Of a DNA stretch of 64,000 nt, positions 43,121-52,941 are shown piece by piece. The number at the start of each line of letters is the position of its first letter. Position 1 is the stretch's first letter. The DNA is from Ophioceras dolichostomum (lineage: Eukaryota > Ascomycota > Sordariomycetes > Magnaporthales > Ophioceraceae), in the NCBI GenBank assembly GCA_003049485.1, contig PYST01000112.1, positions 1 to 64,000 of the forward strand. The letters run 5' to 3'. The translations under genes were made by a program, and so were the position numbers. The notes under the pieces are model-generated. The model was not told the DNA's origin, did no database searches, and was given only the letters and a program-made list of their open reading frames with translations.

Positions 43121-45670
43121 ATGTCCAGCTGTTTTGCACAGCTCTACTGCTGCGGCAGCCGGAGAGCCGACTTTGAGGACGAGGAACGACGGCCACTATT
43201 GCCGCAATACCACGACGATACCAGCATGCAGGCGGCGCTGCACAGCAAGGTCCACACATACCAGATGCTGAGAGCACTTGGCAGGGGATACATACCATCC
43301 AACGAGCAGACCATCGTCAATCTGCGCACGCTACTCGCCTCGGGTCTGCTGAATCCCGACCGTTCGCAGAACGGACAGCTAAGCGAGTCCGGCCGCGCAG
43401 TTGTTCATTACGCCCGCAAGGTCCTTGGGGACTTCATCGAGCTCTTGCAGCACAAGAATGCCGGGGACCAGATCCAGGACTTCATTTGGTACATATCGCA
43501 CGGCGTGGGCTTAACAGTCGATGTGGATGACATTGCCAAGCGCGCCTCGAAGGCTAGGTCGCGCGCGAACACCACCGCGGGTAATACTGTGCCCATTCCA
43601 AACCTCTTCAACAGCCCTGCCACCTCAACTCCAAGCAACTCCCCATATCTCTCTTCCTATCTCCGTCGCCCTCTAGCCGTACTTTCCGCGGCTCCCTCCC
43701 TCGTCTCTTCTGGGCGGCGGACTATGGCGGCGGTGCAAAATCGACAAGCATACTTACGCGCCAGACCTACAGCATACAGGAGCGTCCAGACCGTGGGGTC
43801 TCTGCTACTCACAAACCCAGATTTCCGCGTCTTCCTCTCAGACATAGCCACTGTCGGTCGGGAGGTGTTCAGCGACACGGCGCTGAAGCTGTCTACAGTG
43901 TCGAGGGAGGCGGCCGAGAGGCTCGAGCCGTCCCAGCAGGAGCGGGAATCTCTGCTGAGGAAGCATGAGGGTGAGGCTAGTGGGACCGCGAACGGAGGCG
44001 GTAGCACTAAAGCCGCCAACGGGAAACAGCCTCAGCAATCCCAGCAGTCCCAACCTCCCACCGAACAGACCCTCGGCGAGGAGGTGACAGAGGTCGCGAA
44101 CGTCCTCGCCGAGGGCGCAACCGAAGTCGCTGGCGAGGCGAAGCAAAGCCTGACAGACCACTTGCAAGGGGAGGAGAAAGAAGCGCTCTTCGACCGGCTC
44201 AGGCGCGCCGTCGCCTCGCTGAGGAAGCGGCCAGACTACTCGGCCTCCGTGTCGACCATCTCGCTCCTCCTTCAGCGGTACGCGCTGGCCTATTCGCACG
44301 CCGTGCAGGACACGGTGGAGGCGGCCACCGAGGACGTCCGCGTCGACGAGACGGGGTCCGCCATGAGCAAATTCTGGGCGCTGGTCCGGTCGTTCGGCGA
44401 CGCGGCCGAGTGGGAGGCGCTGGAGGGCCAGTTCCGACAGGTGATGGAGCGTGGGCGGGCCGAGGACCAGGACTTCGATGAGATGGTGCGCCAGCTGGGC
44501 AGAGCCGTGCAAGAGATGTTGACCGAGCCTGAATTCTTCCACCATGCTGAGGAGAGGCTCGAGGAGCTACGTGATCAGTCGCGGAACTTGACGTCCCGCT
44601 CGTCGCTGGAGGATGAGATTGACGCCTTCCTGGCCAAGCTCAAGTCTACGTTCCGGTCCGTTCTCAAGGATAACGACGTCGCTAGGCTCACGCAGACGCT
44701 GGTGAGGCTGGGACGGGTTGTAGCTCCGCCATCGCCGAGCATCGGCGGCGGAATAAGCTCCTTCGTCAACGCCGACCTGGCAGCGGATCTCATCAACGTC
44801 TTCGTTCCCACGCTGCTACGGGCGGTGCGGTACGTGCCCATCCCGCGCCTGGAGATCTCGACGCCGGACGTCGATCTGCTGCTAGAGAACCTCATCCTCG
44901 AGCCCGGCAGCGAGGGCTTTCTGCCCAACAAACTGCGCGTCGAGACACGTAACGACCTCGAGGTGCGCCAGCAGGGCCGGTCGCGCACCACCTCCATCGT
45001 CGCCATCGAAGTCGACGGCCTCTCCCTCGCGGCCGAGGACGTCGGCTTCTGGATGCGCACGCGCGCCTGGCTCCCCTCGATCCTCACCTGCCTCGCCGGC
45101 CAAGACGAGGGCATCGCATCCCTCCGCCTGGGCGAGAACGGCGGCATCGACATCCGCGTCGAAGTCGAGGTGGGCCGCGACGCGCTCGACCAGCTCCTCG
45201 CGCTGCGGTCCGTCTCCGCCGCCGTGCGCGGGCTGGACTACACGGTGCGCAAGAGCCGCATCGCCTGCTGCGCGTGGCTGTTCAAGCCGTTCTTCAAGCC
45301 GATTCTGCGGCTCGCGCTCGAGCGCAGCGTCGAGGCCGCGGTGGCGGACGCGGTGGTGGCCGCGAACCGCGAGCTGCTGTTCGCGAGGGAGCGGCTGAGG
45401 GCCACGCGGGTGGCGGCGCCGGCAGACTGGGTCACGTTCGTGAGGGCCGTGGCGGCGCGGTTCGTGCCGGAGCCTGACCCGGATCTGCAGGCCAGGGTAG
45501 GGATCGTGGAGGGGGATGGCGTGTTCAAGGGGGTGTATGCGCCGGGGAGTCTGGTGAAGATTTGGAACGAGGAGGCTGCGAGGGCGGGGGATCGAATCAG
45601 GGAGTATGAGAGGGACGGGTGGCGGAATGGCATTTTTGACGTGCAGACTGTGCCTGCTATGGAACGCTGA
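43121..45670 (+). CDS. HAM1-like fungal protein (HAM1_N/DUF5923 plus C-terminal DUF4449 domain)
   Basis: Single exon, 849 residues. A Cys-containing N-terminus (SSCFAQLYCCGSRR) could be lipid-modified. Residues 35-280 contain LRALGRGYIPSNEQTIVNLR and KVLGDFIELLQHKNAGDQIQ, features of the fungal HAM1-like N-terminal domain. A Gln/Ser-rich linker follows (about 285-320). The middle part is a long helical region, and the C-terminal third has VRYVPIPRLEISTPDVDLLL and LILEPGSEGFLPN, which resemble the DUF4449 / BPI-like lipid-binding fold. The ending is a basic helical tail. HAM-type proteins have been linked to hyphal fusion by name, but the biochemical role of this family is not settled; lipid or membrane binding is inferred from the BPI-like fold. 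It appears intact. Confidence 0.8.
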   Translation: MSSCFAQLYCCGSRRADFEDEERRPLLPQYHDDTSMQAALHSKVHTYQMLRALGRGYIPSNEQTIVNLRTLLASGLLNPDRSQNGQLSESGRAVVHYARKVLGDFIELLQHKNAGDQIQDFIWYISHGVGLTVDVDDIAKRASKARSRANTTAGNTVPIPNLFNSPATSTPSNSPYLSSYLRRPLAVLSAAPSLVSSGRRTMAAVQNRQAYLRARPTAYRSVQTVGSLLLTNPDFRVFLSDIATVGREVFSDTALKLSTVSREAAERLEPSQQERESLLRKHEGEASGTANGGGSTKAANGKQPQQSQQSQPPTEQTLGEEVTEVANVLAEGATEVAGEAKQSLTDHLQGEEKEALFDRLRRAVASLRKRPDYSASVSTISLLLQRYALAYSHAVQDTVEAATEDVRVDETGSAMSKFWALVRSFGDAAEWEALEGQFRQVMERGRAEDQDFDEMVRQLGRAVQEMLTEPEFFHHAEERLEELRDQSRNLTSRSSLEDEIDAFLAKLKSTFRSVLKDNDVARLTQTLVRLGRVVAPPSPSIGGGISSFVNADLAADLINVFVPTLLRAVRYVPIPRLEISTPDVDLLLENLILEPGSEGFLPNKLRVETRNDLEVRQQGRSRTTSIVAIEVDGLSLAAEDVGFWMRTRAWLPSILTCLAGQDEGIASLRLGENGGIDIRVEVEVGRDALDQLLALRSVSAAVRGLDYTVRKSRIACCAWLFKPFFKPILRLALERSVEAAVADAVVAANRELLFARERLRATRVAAPADWVTFVRAVAARFVPEPDPDLQARVGIVEGDGVFKGVYAPGSLVKIWNEEAARAGDRIREYERDGWRNGIFDVQTVPAMER

Positions 45671-46332
45671 GGACAAAAGTGCTTGGGGGATCATCAGAAC
45701 TTAGGTTTTGTATGACTATCTCCTGCACTGTACGAAATCATGGGCGTGAAAAATTGTCTTTGCAGCATCCTATTTTCGTAAGGAAGCAGCAAATACCTAG
45801 CTCGGCCCTGTTTTCGACATCATCGATGCTCCCCCTCCAACCGATTCCGCCATACCTAGGTTGAGATTTCCGGTCACAGGGCTACGGTCTACTGCGCTGA
45901 GATATATCTCGTCGGGTATCAACCTCGCGTTCACGCTATTAACAGCATTTTAAAAATTTGTTATTTCTAAATTCGAACCCGAAATTTTATTTCAATATTT
46001 GTATTAATTTTTTATTTTCCTTTATACCATATAATAATCCACGTTACGCATTTCCGTACATTATTCCAGTCGTAGTGCCTTCAATCGGAACTCGTCGTAT
46101 CCTCCGAATGTTGTCAATCGCTGACGACATGAAGGGCGAAACCCGTAGCCATCGACGTGGACACAGGAGGGCGCAGAAGCGTGAGGAGCGTCAAGTGAAG
46201 CCGAGGCTTAGGCCACGGCGGAACGCGAGAAGCAGCATGCCGAGAAACATGAAGCAATCGCGCAAAGCTGCACAGGCAGAGGCTGGGGCACGTGAGAGTG
46301 CCATCGCTGTTGTGAAAGCGAAAAGGGCAGAG
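45671..46332. other. AT-rich intergenic block with a dispersed 42-bp repeat
   Basis: Positions 45940-46065 are very AT-rich compared with the surroundings. A 42-bp motif at 45752-45793 recurs, about 84% identical, at 51140-51181. A Lys/Arg-rich open frame (46135-46330) has no recognisable motif. The block borders MITE copy C and looks like the edge of an accessory island. Confidence 0.55.
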
Positions 46333-46478
46333 CAGGGACTGCAATGTATTGTATTGTTATGTGTTTTGTACTGTATCTAGTACGGCGTTACCTGCCGTGT
46401 ACGGTATACTACCGCGTATTGTATAAAGCACAGGCGAATGTGTGGGAAATACAGTACAAAGGACAATACATTACGTTA
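46333..46478 (-). mobile_element. MITE-like element, copy C (inverted)
   Basis: It carries the reverse complement of the copy B pattern: starts AGGGACTGCAATGTATTGTA, includes TACGGCGTTACCTG and GTACGGTATACTACCGCG, and ends near AAGGACAATACATTACG. Ends and core match copy B at most positions. Copies B and C are in opposite orientation, about 5 kb apart. Confidence 0.8.
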
Positions 46479-47156
46479 CCTGGGGGTGGTCGATACGAAG
46501 CCTCGCGAAAGTAAACCATCAGCCGTTCCTCCATCCTTAATGTCTCTTCAAAGGATCCGGTTCAGCCGGAATGGCCCTTGTCTTCAGCCGTCGATTGACG
46601 TCTCTGAGCAGCTCGGCATCAAACTTGACGTTGTCGTAGATGCATTCGGCCTCCGATTCGAAAGGACATTTGTAGTGGCCGTGCGCGTCGAGAACCGGAG
46701 ATGTGTCACGCAGACGTTAGCAGTTGCCTTAGAGCACATCCTCATCCTCATCCTCGCCCGAATCATCTTCATCATCCGGCTCGTGAGTTGACTCGTCATC
46801 CAAGCTCACCACGCTGGCACCGGGAGCCAGGTTCTGGGGCGGCTGGTTGAAGGCAGATGCAATGGAGGCCGCGAGAAGAGGGTTGGCGGGCCGTATCACC
46901 GCTGACTGACGCGACTTCCCCACACCGGAGCCCCACACCGGAGCGGTTGCGTTGCGGCTGTGTACGAGCGTGAAGGGCCACGTTGGCGCGGCCATTGGGG
47001 GGAATCGGCCGCCGCCCGGCCAAGTCTACCCTGCGTGGTCTCGGGGCAGACGGGATGCCGCTGAAGTTTGCATTGGGCTGACCTGGCTTCGGCGACGTGC
47101 GGCGATGCAGGCATCCGGAGCGACGAGGCTGGGCGCTCGGAGGCAGCGCGTGGGGG

Positions 47157-47237
47157 TCATCAAGATCATCAAAACCATCAAAATCATCAAAACCATCAAA
47201 AATCATCAAAATCATCAAAATCATCAAGATCATCAGA
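47157..47237 (+). repeat. 9-bp minisatellite ATCAAAAYC
   Basis: About eight copies of ATCAAAACC/ATCAAAATC in tandem with one extra A near 47200. On the minus strand it encodes alternating DDF and DGF in exon 3 of the 47-kb gene. Confidence 0.9.
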
Positions 47238-47339
47238 GACGTGATCGTTCGTAGCCTGAGTCTTGAAATCAATTAGTGGACCGATCCTGTTATTGCTCAA
47301 CTTGCGCGACTGCACCCTACTATGTACTCACCTGATTCG

Positions 47340-47380
47340 GACCGTCTGGACCACCTGGACCATCTGGACCATCAGGGACG
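47340..47380 (+). repeat. 9-bp minisatellite GACCATCTG
   Basis: Four to five copies of GACCATCTG-like units. On the minus strand it encodes the GPDGPDGPGG repeat of exon 2, collagen-like in spacing but too short to form a helix by itself. Confidence 0.85.
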
Positions 47381-47747
47381 CCATGATTTCTAGCCTGGTG
47401 AGTCTTGAAATCAGTTAGCAAACACATCCCGTTACTGGTTAACTTGCGCGATTGGCACCCTAGGTACCTACCTAGGTAGGTAGATAGGTAGGTAGGTAAG
47501 TTACTTACCCGATCCTGAGGATCATTGCTGGTGGTCAGATCGATCAGACCGGTGGCCTGCTGGACTTGCGGAACCGAGCTTTCAGTCTTGAGGTGGGAAG
47601 CACCGGGACGCTCATGCTTCACCTCCTCATCTCCAGCCTCGCACTTGACCTCTCGCTTCTCTGTCTTGAACATGCGAGAAACCCTGTCATTGACTTGGGC
47701 GTCGATGTGGGCCGAAATGGCTCGTGCGATACCCTGGGCGAAGTCTT

Positions 47748-47887
47748 GTTGGATGCCCCTGGGCATTTCATCGTCGTCAGGAAGTCCAGTGAGGTCAATG
47801 ACCTCAGGGCCTACCATCTTAGAGACTTGAGACCTATCCATCATCGTCAGGAAGGCCAGTGAGGTCAATGACCTCAGGGCCTGCCAT
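47748..47887 (-). repeat. 70-bp-period partial duplication over the gene's start
   Basis: A 47-base segment starting ATGGYAGGCCCTGAGGTCAT occurs twice, 70 bases apart. The upstream copy opens a 17-codon frame (MAGPEVIDLTG...) that ends at a TAG, so it looks like an upstream open frame or a damaged start exon; the downstream copy leads into the long exon 1. Confidence 0.8.
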
Positions 47888-49048
47888 CTTAGATTCCTGT
47901 TGACGGAGGACCAGGACGTGACTGCGCTTGGCTATTGAGAGAGGAGCAGGACGCGATTGTGTTTGGGGATTGACGAAGGGACTGCGCTGGTGTCGAATGC
48001 CCAAGGATGATCGGGCGATGAGCGCTTGTCGGGAGAGGATGAGGGAGGGGAAAATCTGTGACGCAATTCATCAGCAGGGAAGCACACCGAATGGGAAGGC
48101 ATATAGCAAAAAAATTTGAAAAATGAGAAGGAAAGGAGATGAATACAAATGAGAAGGAACATCGCGAGAAGGTGCGCCGAGCGCGATCGCATTCCAAAAA
48201 TAACGCAGGAGCACACAGCACCATCCGAAGAATCAGGAAGTATCCAGAGGCAAGAGCGCTTCAAAAGACAGGAACCGATGAAGAAAAAAAACGGCCAGAC
48301 GAAGCCAGACAGGCGACAGGTTAATGGAAGGAGGCATAAGGGAAGGAGAAAGACGGATGACTTACTTGTAACTAACGTCATGCCCATCTTCGCTGCGTAC
48401 CAACCTAATGGTATCTCCTGGCAACTACTCGGGTGATAGTAGGCAGTTTTTGGTCATGCCCAGGACCAAATGAACACAGTCGCACACACTGGTATGCAAA
48501 TGGGTTGAGGAACGAGATGCGGACAAATGCATTTTATTAAAATAATTTCTATGTCGGTATTTGCAGGGAGAATCCGCCCACTAAAGGGAGTGCCAGTCGA
48601 ATGCTTGTGATGCCCGGCACGCTGGCAATAGTCACCCACCCAATGCTCGTGTCAATATTCCCGGGTTGGCCGGAGAGGAAGAGCCAGGTATGCTTCTGGC
48701 AACGGGACACGGAAGAAGTTGGATTGTGGGCTTCTCAGCCAGCCAGTCACTCAGCGTCGAATCATTCAGAGCCAGGCTGTGGGACGCCGTCTTGCCGTGA
48801 CAACTTATTGGTTATCACTGTTGTTAACCCCAAGATTGCTGGTTGATGCCGGGTAGAAGCTGTGAGGAAAGCAACAGCGATTGATTAGATATTGGACTTT
48901 ACCAAACGGGAATGAAATGGGAAAAGGTACCTACTGCGCTGTTTGACGAGGCCTCCTGTTTGACCGCCATCCGGGAGCGGAAGTAGTTTCGCATCGACGT
49001 CACTGGCGTCACTAAGGATCACCGCTCTTTTATCCCGCCTTCGTTGCC
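47888..49048. other. Intergenic within the accessory block
   Basis: No supported gene. A purine-rich, Lys/Arg-coding stretch (48130-48330) reads openly in more than one frame and has no motif. Confidence 0.45.
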
Positions 49049-51047
49049 TTACTCCCACGTCGGCAGCTCAATATCCTCCTCGTCGTTGTCCTCTTCCTGC
49101 ACATCATCCTGCACTGGCTGCGTCACCGCTGCCTTCGTCGCCGCTCCCCGACCCCTCTTACCAGCCGCTGGTGTCGTCTTCGCCTGCGCTGCCGCTGGAG
49201 TCGTTGACTTCTTCGCAGACTACCTCGCCGTCGCTCCCGCCGTCTCCTGCACCGCCTCCTTGACCTCACGCAGCTCCTTCTGGAGCTCCTTGACCGTTGT
49301 ATCCAGCGCGGCCACGCTCGCCTTCGTCTCCTCGTGGTCCTTTTGCACCTCCTCGAGCTGCTCCTTCGTGGCCATGGCTTTCTTAGCCTGGTCCCAGGTG
49401 GCCTTGAGGCTCATTGTCACCGCTGACTTGGTGGCTAACTTCTTCCATGCGCTCTCCGTGGCCTTGACGTGGGCGTCCAGGTCCTCCTTGGTGGCGATCT
49501 TGGTTTCGAAGTCCTTATAGGTACTGGCGATGGCAGCTATCGCCAGTGGGCCCGCCGCTGGTCTGAAACCGAGATTCGTGCCTGTTCCGTGGCTCTTATG
49601 CAGCCGAAGCAGGTCGACACGATCAATCGCAATCAGATTGGCGACGATCGAAGGGTTTACTTGGCCCTCCCTGTTGAAGAACACCGCGCCTGCTAGTATG
49701 GCGGCATGCTTAGGCAGAGCCACTTCCTCGGCACTCTTGCCCGCCTCCATGTCTTTTTTTGGCGGCCTGCACCTTCGTCTTTAGCCGGCGCACGTATGAG
49801 TTCTGCGATACTCTCTCGACGCTTTTACCCTCGTCGAAACACAACGCAAGCTCCTTGATAGTTTCATCCCTGAGCTCCGACTCCGGCATCTCGCGCTTGA
49901 CCCGTTCGGTAGCCGATTCCAGCGTCAGCAGGCCAGTTTCCTGCTCTGCAAGCTCTGCTACCTCGGAGATCTTCCGCTTCTTATTCCCGGCTGGCGTCAT
50001 TAGCGTCTTCGTCTTCGCCGCGCTCTGACTAACGCTGGCCGCGTTCTGGGTGACCACTTGGCTATCGTCCGGGGCGTCTGCCATCTCGAGGTCCTCCTCT
50101 CCGACACCCGGGCTGGCCAGCTCCCGAATTACCTTTTTCGCTTTGGCTGCGCGGTTGATTGAATAGGTGAGCCGGGGGCTTGGTCCTTTTGCTGCGTGTC
50201 TAGGGTGACCTCCTGCGCGGCCTCCTCGGCGTTAAGCGTAACTGGCTGCTGGTTTTCCTTCTCCGCCTGCACAGGGGTTGGCGATCCCAGGGCCGACACG
50301 TCCGTCCGTCCGTCACCTTTCCGCCCCTGCGCTACGGGTGTGCCGAAAAGCTTAGCCCGGCGCCGGTCCTGGATCTCTTGCGTACTTGGGTGGCGCCGAG
50401 TGACCTTCTTACTGCTAAACCTGTCCGCTGAAATGGCTGTTTTGGCGACCAGATCGGCGTGCTTGGCTTTCCAGTTTACCCCACATTATCGTCCGCCGAC
50501 CGCATGTGCCCCGCCTCGGGGTGCTTTAGGTTTCTGAAGGCTTGGAATTCCAGCTGCAAGTCGAATGGCGAGCATCGCCAATCCTAATGCTAGCTGTCCT
50601 CTAGGTCCGGGTTGCCGTAAGTGGTTTGGTAGCGAAGCTGCCGATCTAAGGACGAACTTGTAATTCTGCAGAGCTTGATTGATAGCTGATACTAGCGACC
50701 TGACCGGCATTTGTACGCCTTTTACAAGCTTTATTAGATCCGCCACTGACGTCCAGTGGCCGGCGCCACAGCATTGGTTCTCTGCTGTCCCTCTGCCAAG
50801 TCGTGACCCACTTTTTGTAGTCCAAGGCCTGCTGGGATTCAGTTTTGCCGGGCACCGCCTTCGGGTCCTTCCAGGTGCCGCCTGGAATCGTGTTGCCCTT
50901 GGCCCATTTGTCGTCGAGAGCTTTGAGCACGTCGAAGACTTCCGGCAGATCCGCCGCGACATTGGTGCCAAACAGAACCGAGAACAGGGCAAAGTATACC
51001 ACCAGGCGCTTCGAGAGTCTCGGGGGGAAAGTAGTAAGTATTGCCAT
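49049..51047 (-). pseudogene. Long unrecognised accessory coding region, broken by stops and frameshifts
   Basis: Read from 51047 downward, the strand stays protein-like for about 650 codons, with lesions. It opens with a hydrophobic segment (RLVVYFALFSVLFGTNVAA), then LPEVFDVLKALDDKW and VADLIKLVKGVQMPVRSL after a frame change near 50785. TAA at 50486 is followed in the same frame by VNWKAKHADLVAKTA and a Lys/Arg/Gln-rich linker; this stretch has no start codon. A frame change at a C5 run (about 50175) leads to INRAAKAKKVIRELA, the methionine at 50084 and KKRKISEVAELAEQ. An A7 run (about 49753-49759) shifts into VALPKHAAILAGAVF, FNREGQVNPSIVANL and a coiled coil (KEQLEEVQKDHEETK). TAG at 49220 precedes a basic part (GKRGRGAATKAAV) and an acidic end (EEDNDEEDIELPTWE). 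I do not recognise it. Confidence 0.5.
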
Positions 51048-51301
51048 TGTTGGCTGTCACTTGGGCAACCTAAGAGCGCAAGCTAGCTCGTTCCGCGATC
51101 GCGATTGAGCTCGACGCGCACAGGGAGATGAGAGATGAGAATTGTCATTGCAGAATCCTATTTTTGTAATGAAGCAACATTCTCGTAACGAAGCAACAGG
51201 CGATCCGGTCAAGGACACCACCCCAAGAATACGACGGATGCAAGCTCACGTTCGAAGTCCCCTACCGCGGTGAGGCCCCGGACGAGTCAGTGCACACTGA
51301 C
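51048..51301. other. Spacer with dispersed repeat, next to MITE copy B
   Basis: The 42-bp motif also present at 45752 lies at 51140-51181, with a shorter third relative (TCGTAACGAAGCAACA) right after it. No gene seen. Confidence 0.6.
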
Positions 51302-51452
51302 AGAGCTTGCAATGTACTGTAATGTATTGTCCTTTGTATTGTATTTCTGACCTACTCTCGTGTACTTTACGCAGTAGTATACCGTACACTGCAGGTAACG
51401 CCGTACCCGATACAATACAATACCCATTACAATACAATACATTGCAGTCCCT
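51302..51452 (+). mobile_element. MITE-like element, copy B
   Basis: Begins GAGCTTGCAATGTACTGTAA and ends CAATACAATACATTGCAGTC; the core AGTATACCGTACACTGCAGG is nearly identical to copy C in reverse complement and similar to copy A. About 150 bp, no coding capacity. Confidence 0.85.
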
Positions 51453-52941
51453 AGTTGCAGCGACAATCGTCCCCGGACGAGGTGTCGGACCGGCTGGTTC
51501 GCGCAGACCGTTGGCCAGGCGGCTACGGTCACATCCATATTGCAAGACGTCCCGAAGGAGCTGGCGAAGTATCGTAAAAGTCAAGGCTTGAAATAATTAT
51601 ACCTACTCGGCAGGTTTTCGGCGAAGTTTTCAGCGAGACCGCCAGTAACCTCGCAGAGGCAGAGAAGTCCCGATAGAAGGAGGCTTACACCAAGGCTAAA
51701 GTCCGACGACGGAAGCAGCACGAAGCGGAGGCCGCACAGCGTAAAGCCGAGTGCGACAGAGTCGCGGTCCGTTGTAGGCACCCTTTCGGGTAGCTTTGGC
51801 ATTGCAGACGGGCGCCCGGTGAAGCCAGAAAAGCAAGACGTCAAGTGCGAGGATGATCAGTCCAAGGTCGACGACGCTGTTCGGAATGTCGAGCGAAACG
51901 AAACGGCTTCTTCCATTAAGCCTGAGAGCTCGGCCTCCGAGGCGGACTTTTCGGGCTTTGAGTCTGGAGGAGGCCATGTGCTTCTCCCGCCGATGAGGCT
52001 CTCGACGACCCGACGACGGCACCTGCGTCGTGGGGCTCGGCGCTGAGCACCCGGACGGGTGGATCTCCACCTCTCCAGGACCGAGGTCGGCGCCGGCGAC
52101 GAGCCCGCCGGCGTGGCCCATGTGGCGCTCACCGCCCCCGGCGCGTTGTTCTCTGTTTTGCTCCTTTCTCCGTCTTCCTCTCCTATTCTCCCGTCCTGCT
52201 CCATTCGCCTTTCCTTCCTGCTGTTTGTGGCCTCCATTTTCCTTCCCCAATCTCTCCCGTTTTACTTGTTTCTCTCTTCTATGCTCCATCCATCCCAGTT
52301 CTCGTTTCTTCCACAGGTGCCAGTTAAATAAGTAGAGAATGAACGGAAGACGCTTTGGCTGATGAAGAAAGGGAAAGCGCAGACCGCAAGACCGTCGACG
52401 CCTATTACAAGACCGCCCCTTACAGCCAACGACGGCCAAGGACAACGGCGCCCCAGGCGCGTGGTTTCATTATAACCCGAAGATCTCGGCGTTTGGCATG
52501 ACGCAATTTTGGTTAGCAGCACTGGCTACATACAGCTTACGATGCCGCCGCGGCCGCACGTACGGTGTTTCTGGTTGGGGCGTGTATAGCCTCGGCCACC
52601 AGGGATGATGCCATCGGACTCGCGTCTCACCACCGCCAACAAAGAAAGGTATTACCCCAAAAGCTCGCTCCCACTGTTGGAAACACTTGCTGATCTTCAG
52701 TGCCCGGAAAAATAATGAATCCCCAGGTCATATTGGGAGCGGCCCGGCTTCCGTCGACCGGTTTCGCCGACGAGGCAGATTCGGCGCATGGCCTTGCTCG
52801 CCACTGGCATATTGGGCTGGTCAGTCTCCCATCACCAGACCGAATGAATGACTCTGCTACATAGTACCAACAGCATCTGTTGGTAATAACTGCCGACGCG
52901 GACGGCGGTGTGCTAAAATGGCCGGATTTTAATCTCGTTGC
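51453..52941. other. 1.5-kb accessory DNA without a supported gene
   Basis: Short Lys/Arg/Glu-rich stretches read openly (51660-51770; 51819-52046) but in different frames with stops between them. A C/T-rich stretch (52135-52330) encodes nothing convincing. It may be the decayed continuation of an accessory element. Confidence 0.4.

Larger units (their letters stand above)
46729..47817 (-). pseudogene. Unrecognised accessory gene with SUMO-interaction-like motifs, repeat exons and an acidic tail; broken
   Basis: Exon 1 (47817-47509) has two hydrophobic-acidic motifs, VIDLTGLPDDD and LIDLTTSNDP, matching the SUMO-interacting consensus (V/I-x-V/I-V/I or I-D-L-T next to acidic residues), and a Lys/Glu-rich part. 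Exon 2 (47403-47332) encodes a 24-residue GPD/GPG repeat, in phase (GTAAGT...CTAAC...AAG). Exon 3 (from 47261) encodes DDFD/DGFD repeats. Introns 1 and 2 share most of their 3' halves, so an intron-exon module was duplicated. Downstream the frame shifts at an A5 run (47198-47202) and at a C6 run (about 47005), then ends in a strongly acidic tail (DDEDDSGEDEDEDVL). I do not recognise the family; a nuclear or SUMO-linked role is inference from the motif alone. Confidence 0.5.

Noticed and set aside
47157..47237. CRISPR-like repeat array
   Set aside because: The units are adjacent 9-bp repeats with no spacers, in an exon; a minisatellite in a eukaryotic genome.
49753..49759. Programmed ribosomal frameshift at the A7 run
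   Set aside because: No downstream pseudoknot was evident and the region has other stops and frame changes, so decay or sequence error is more likely.
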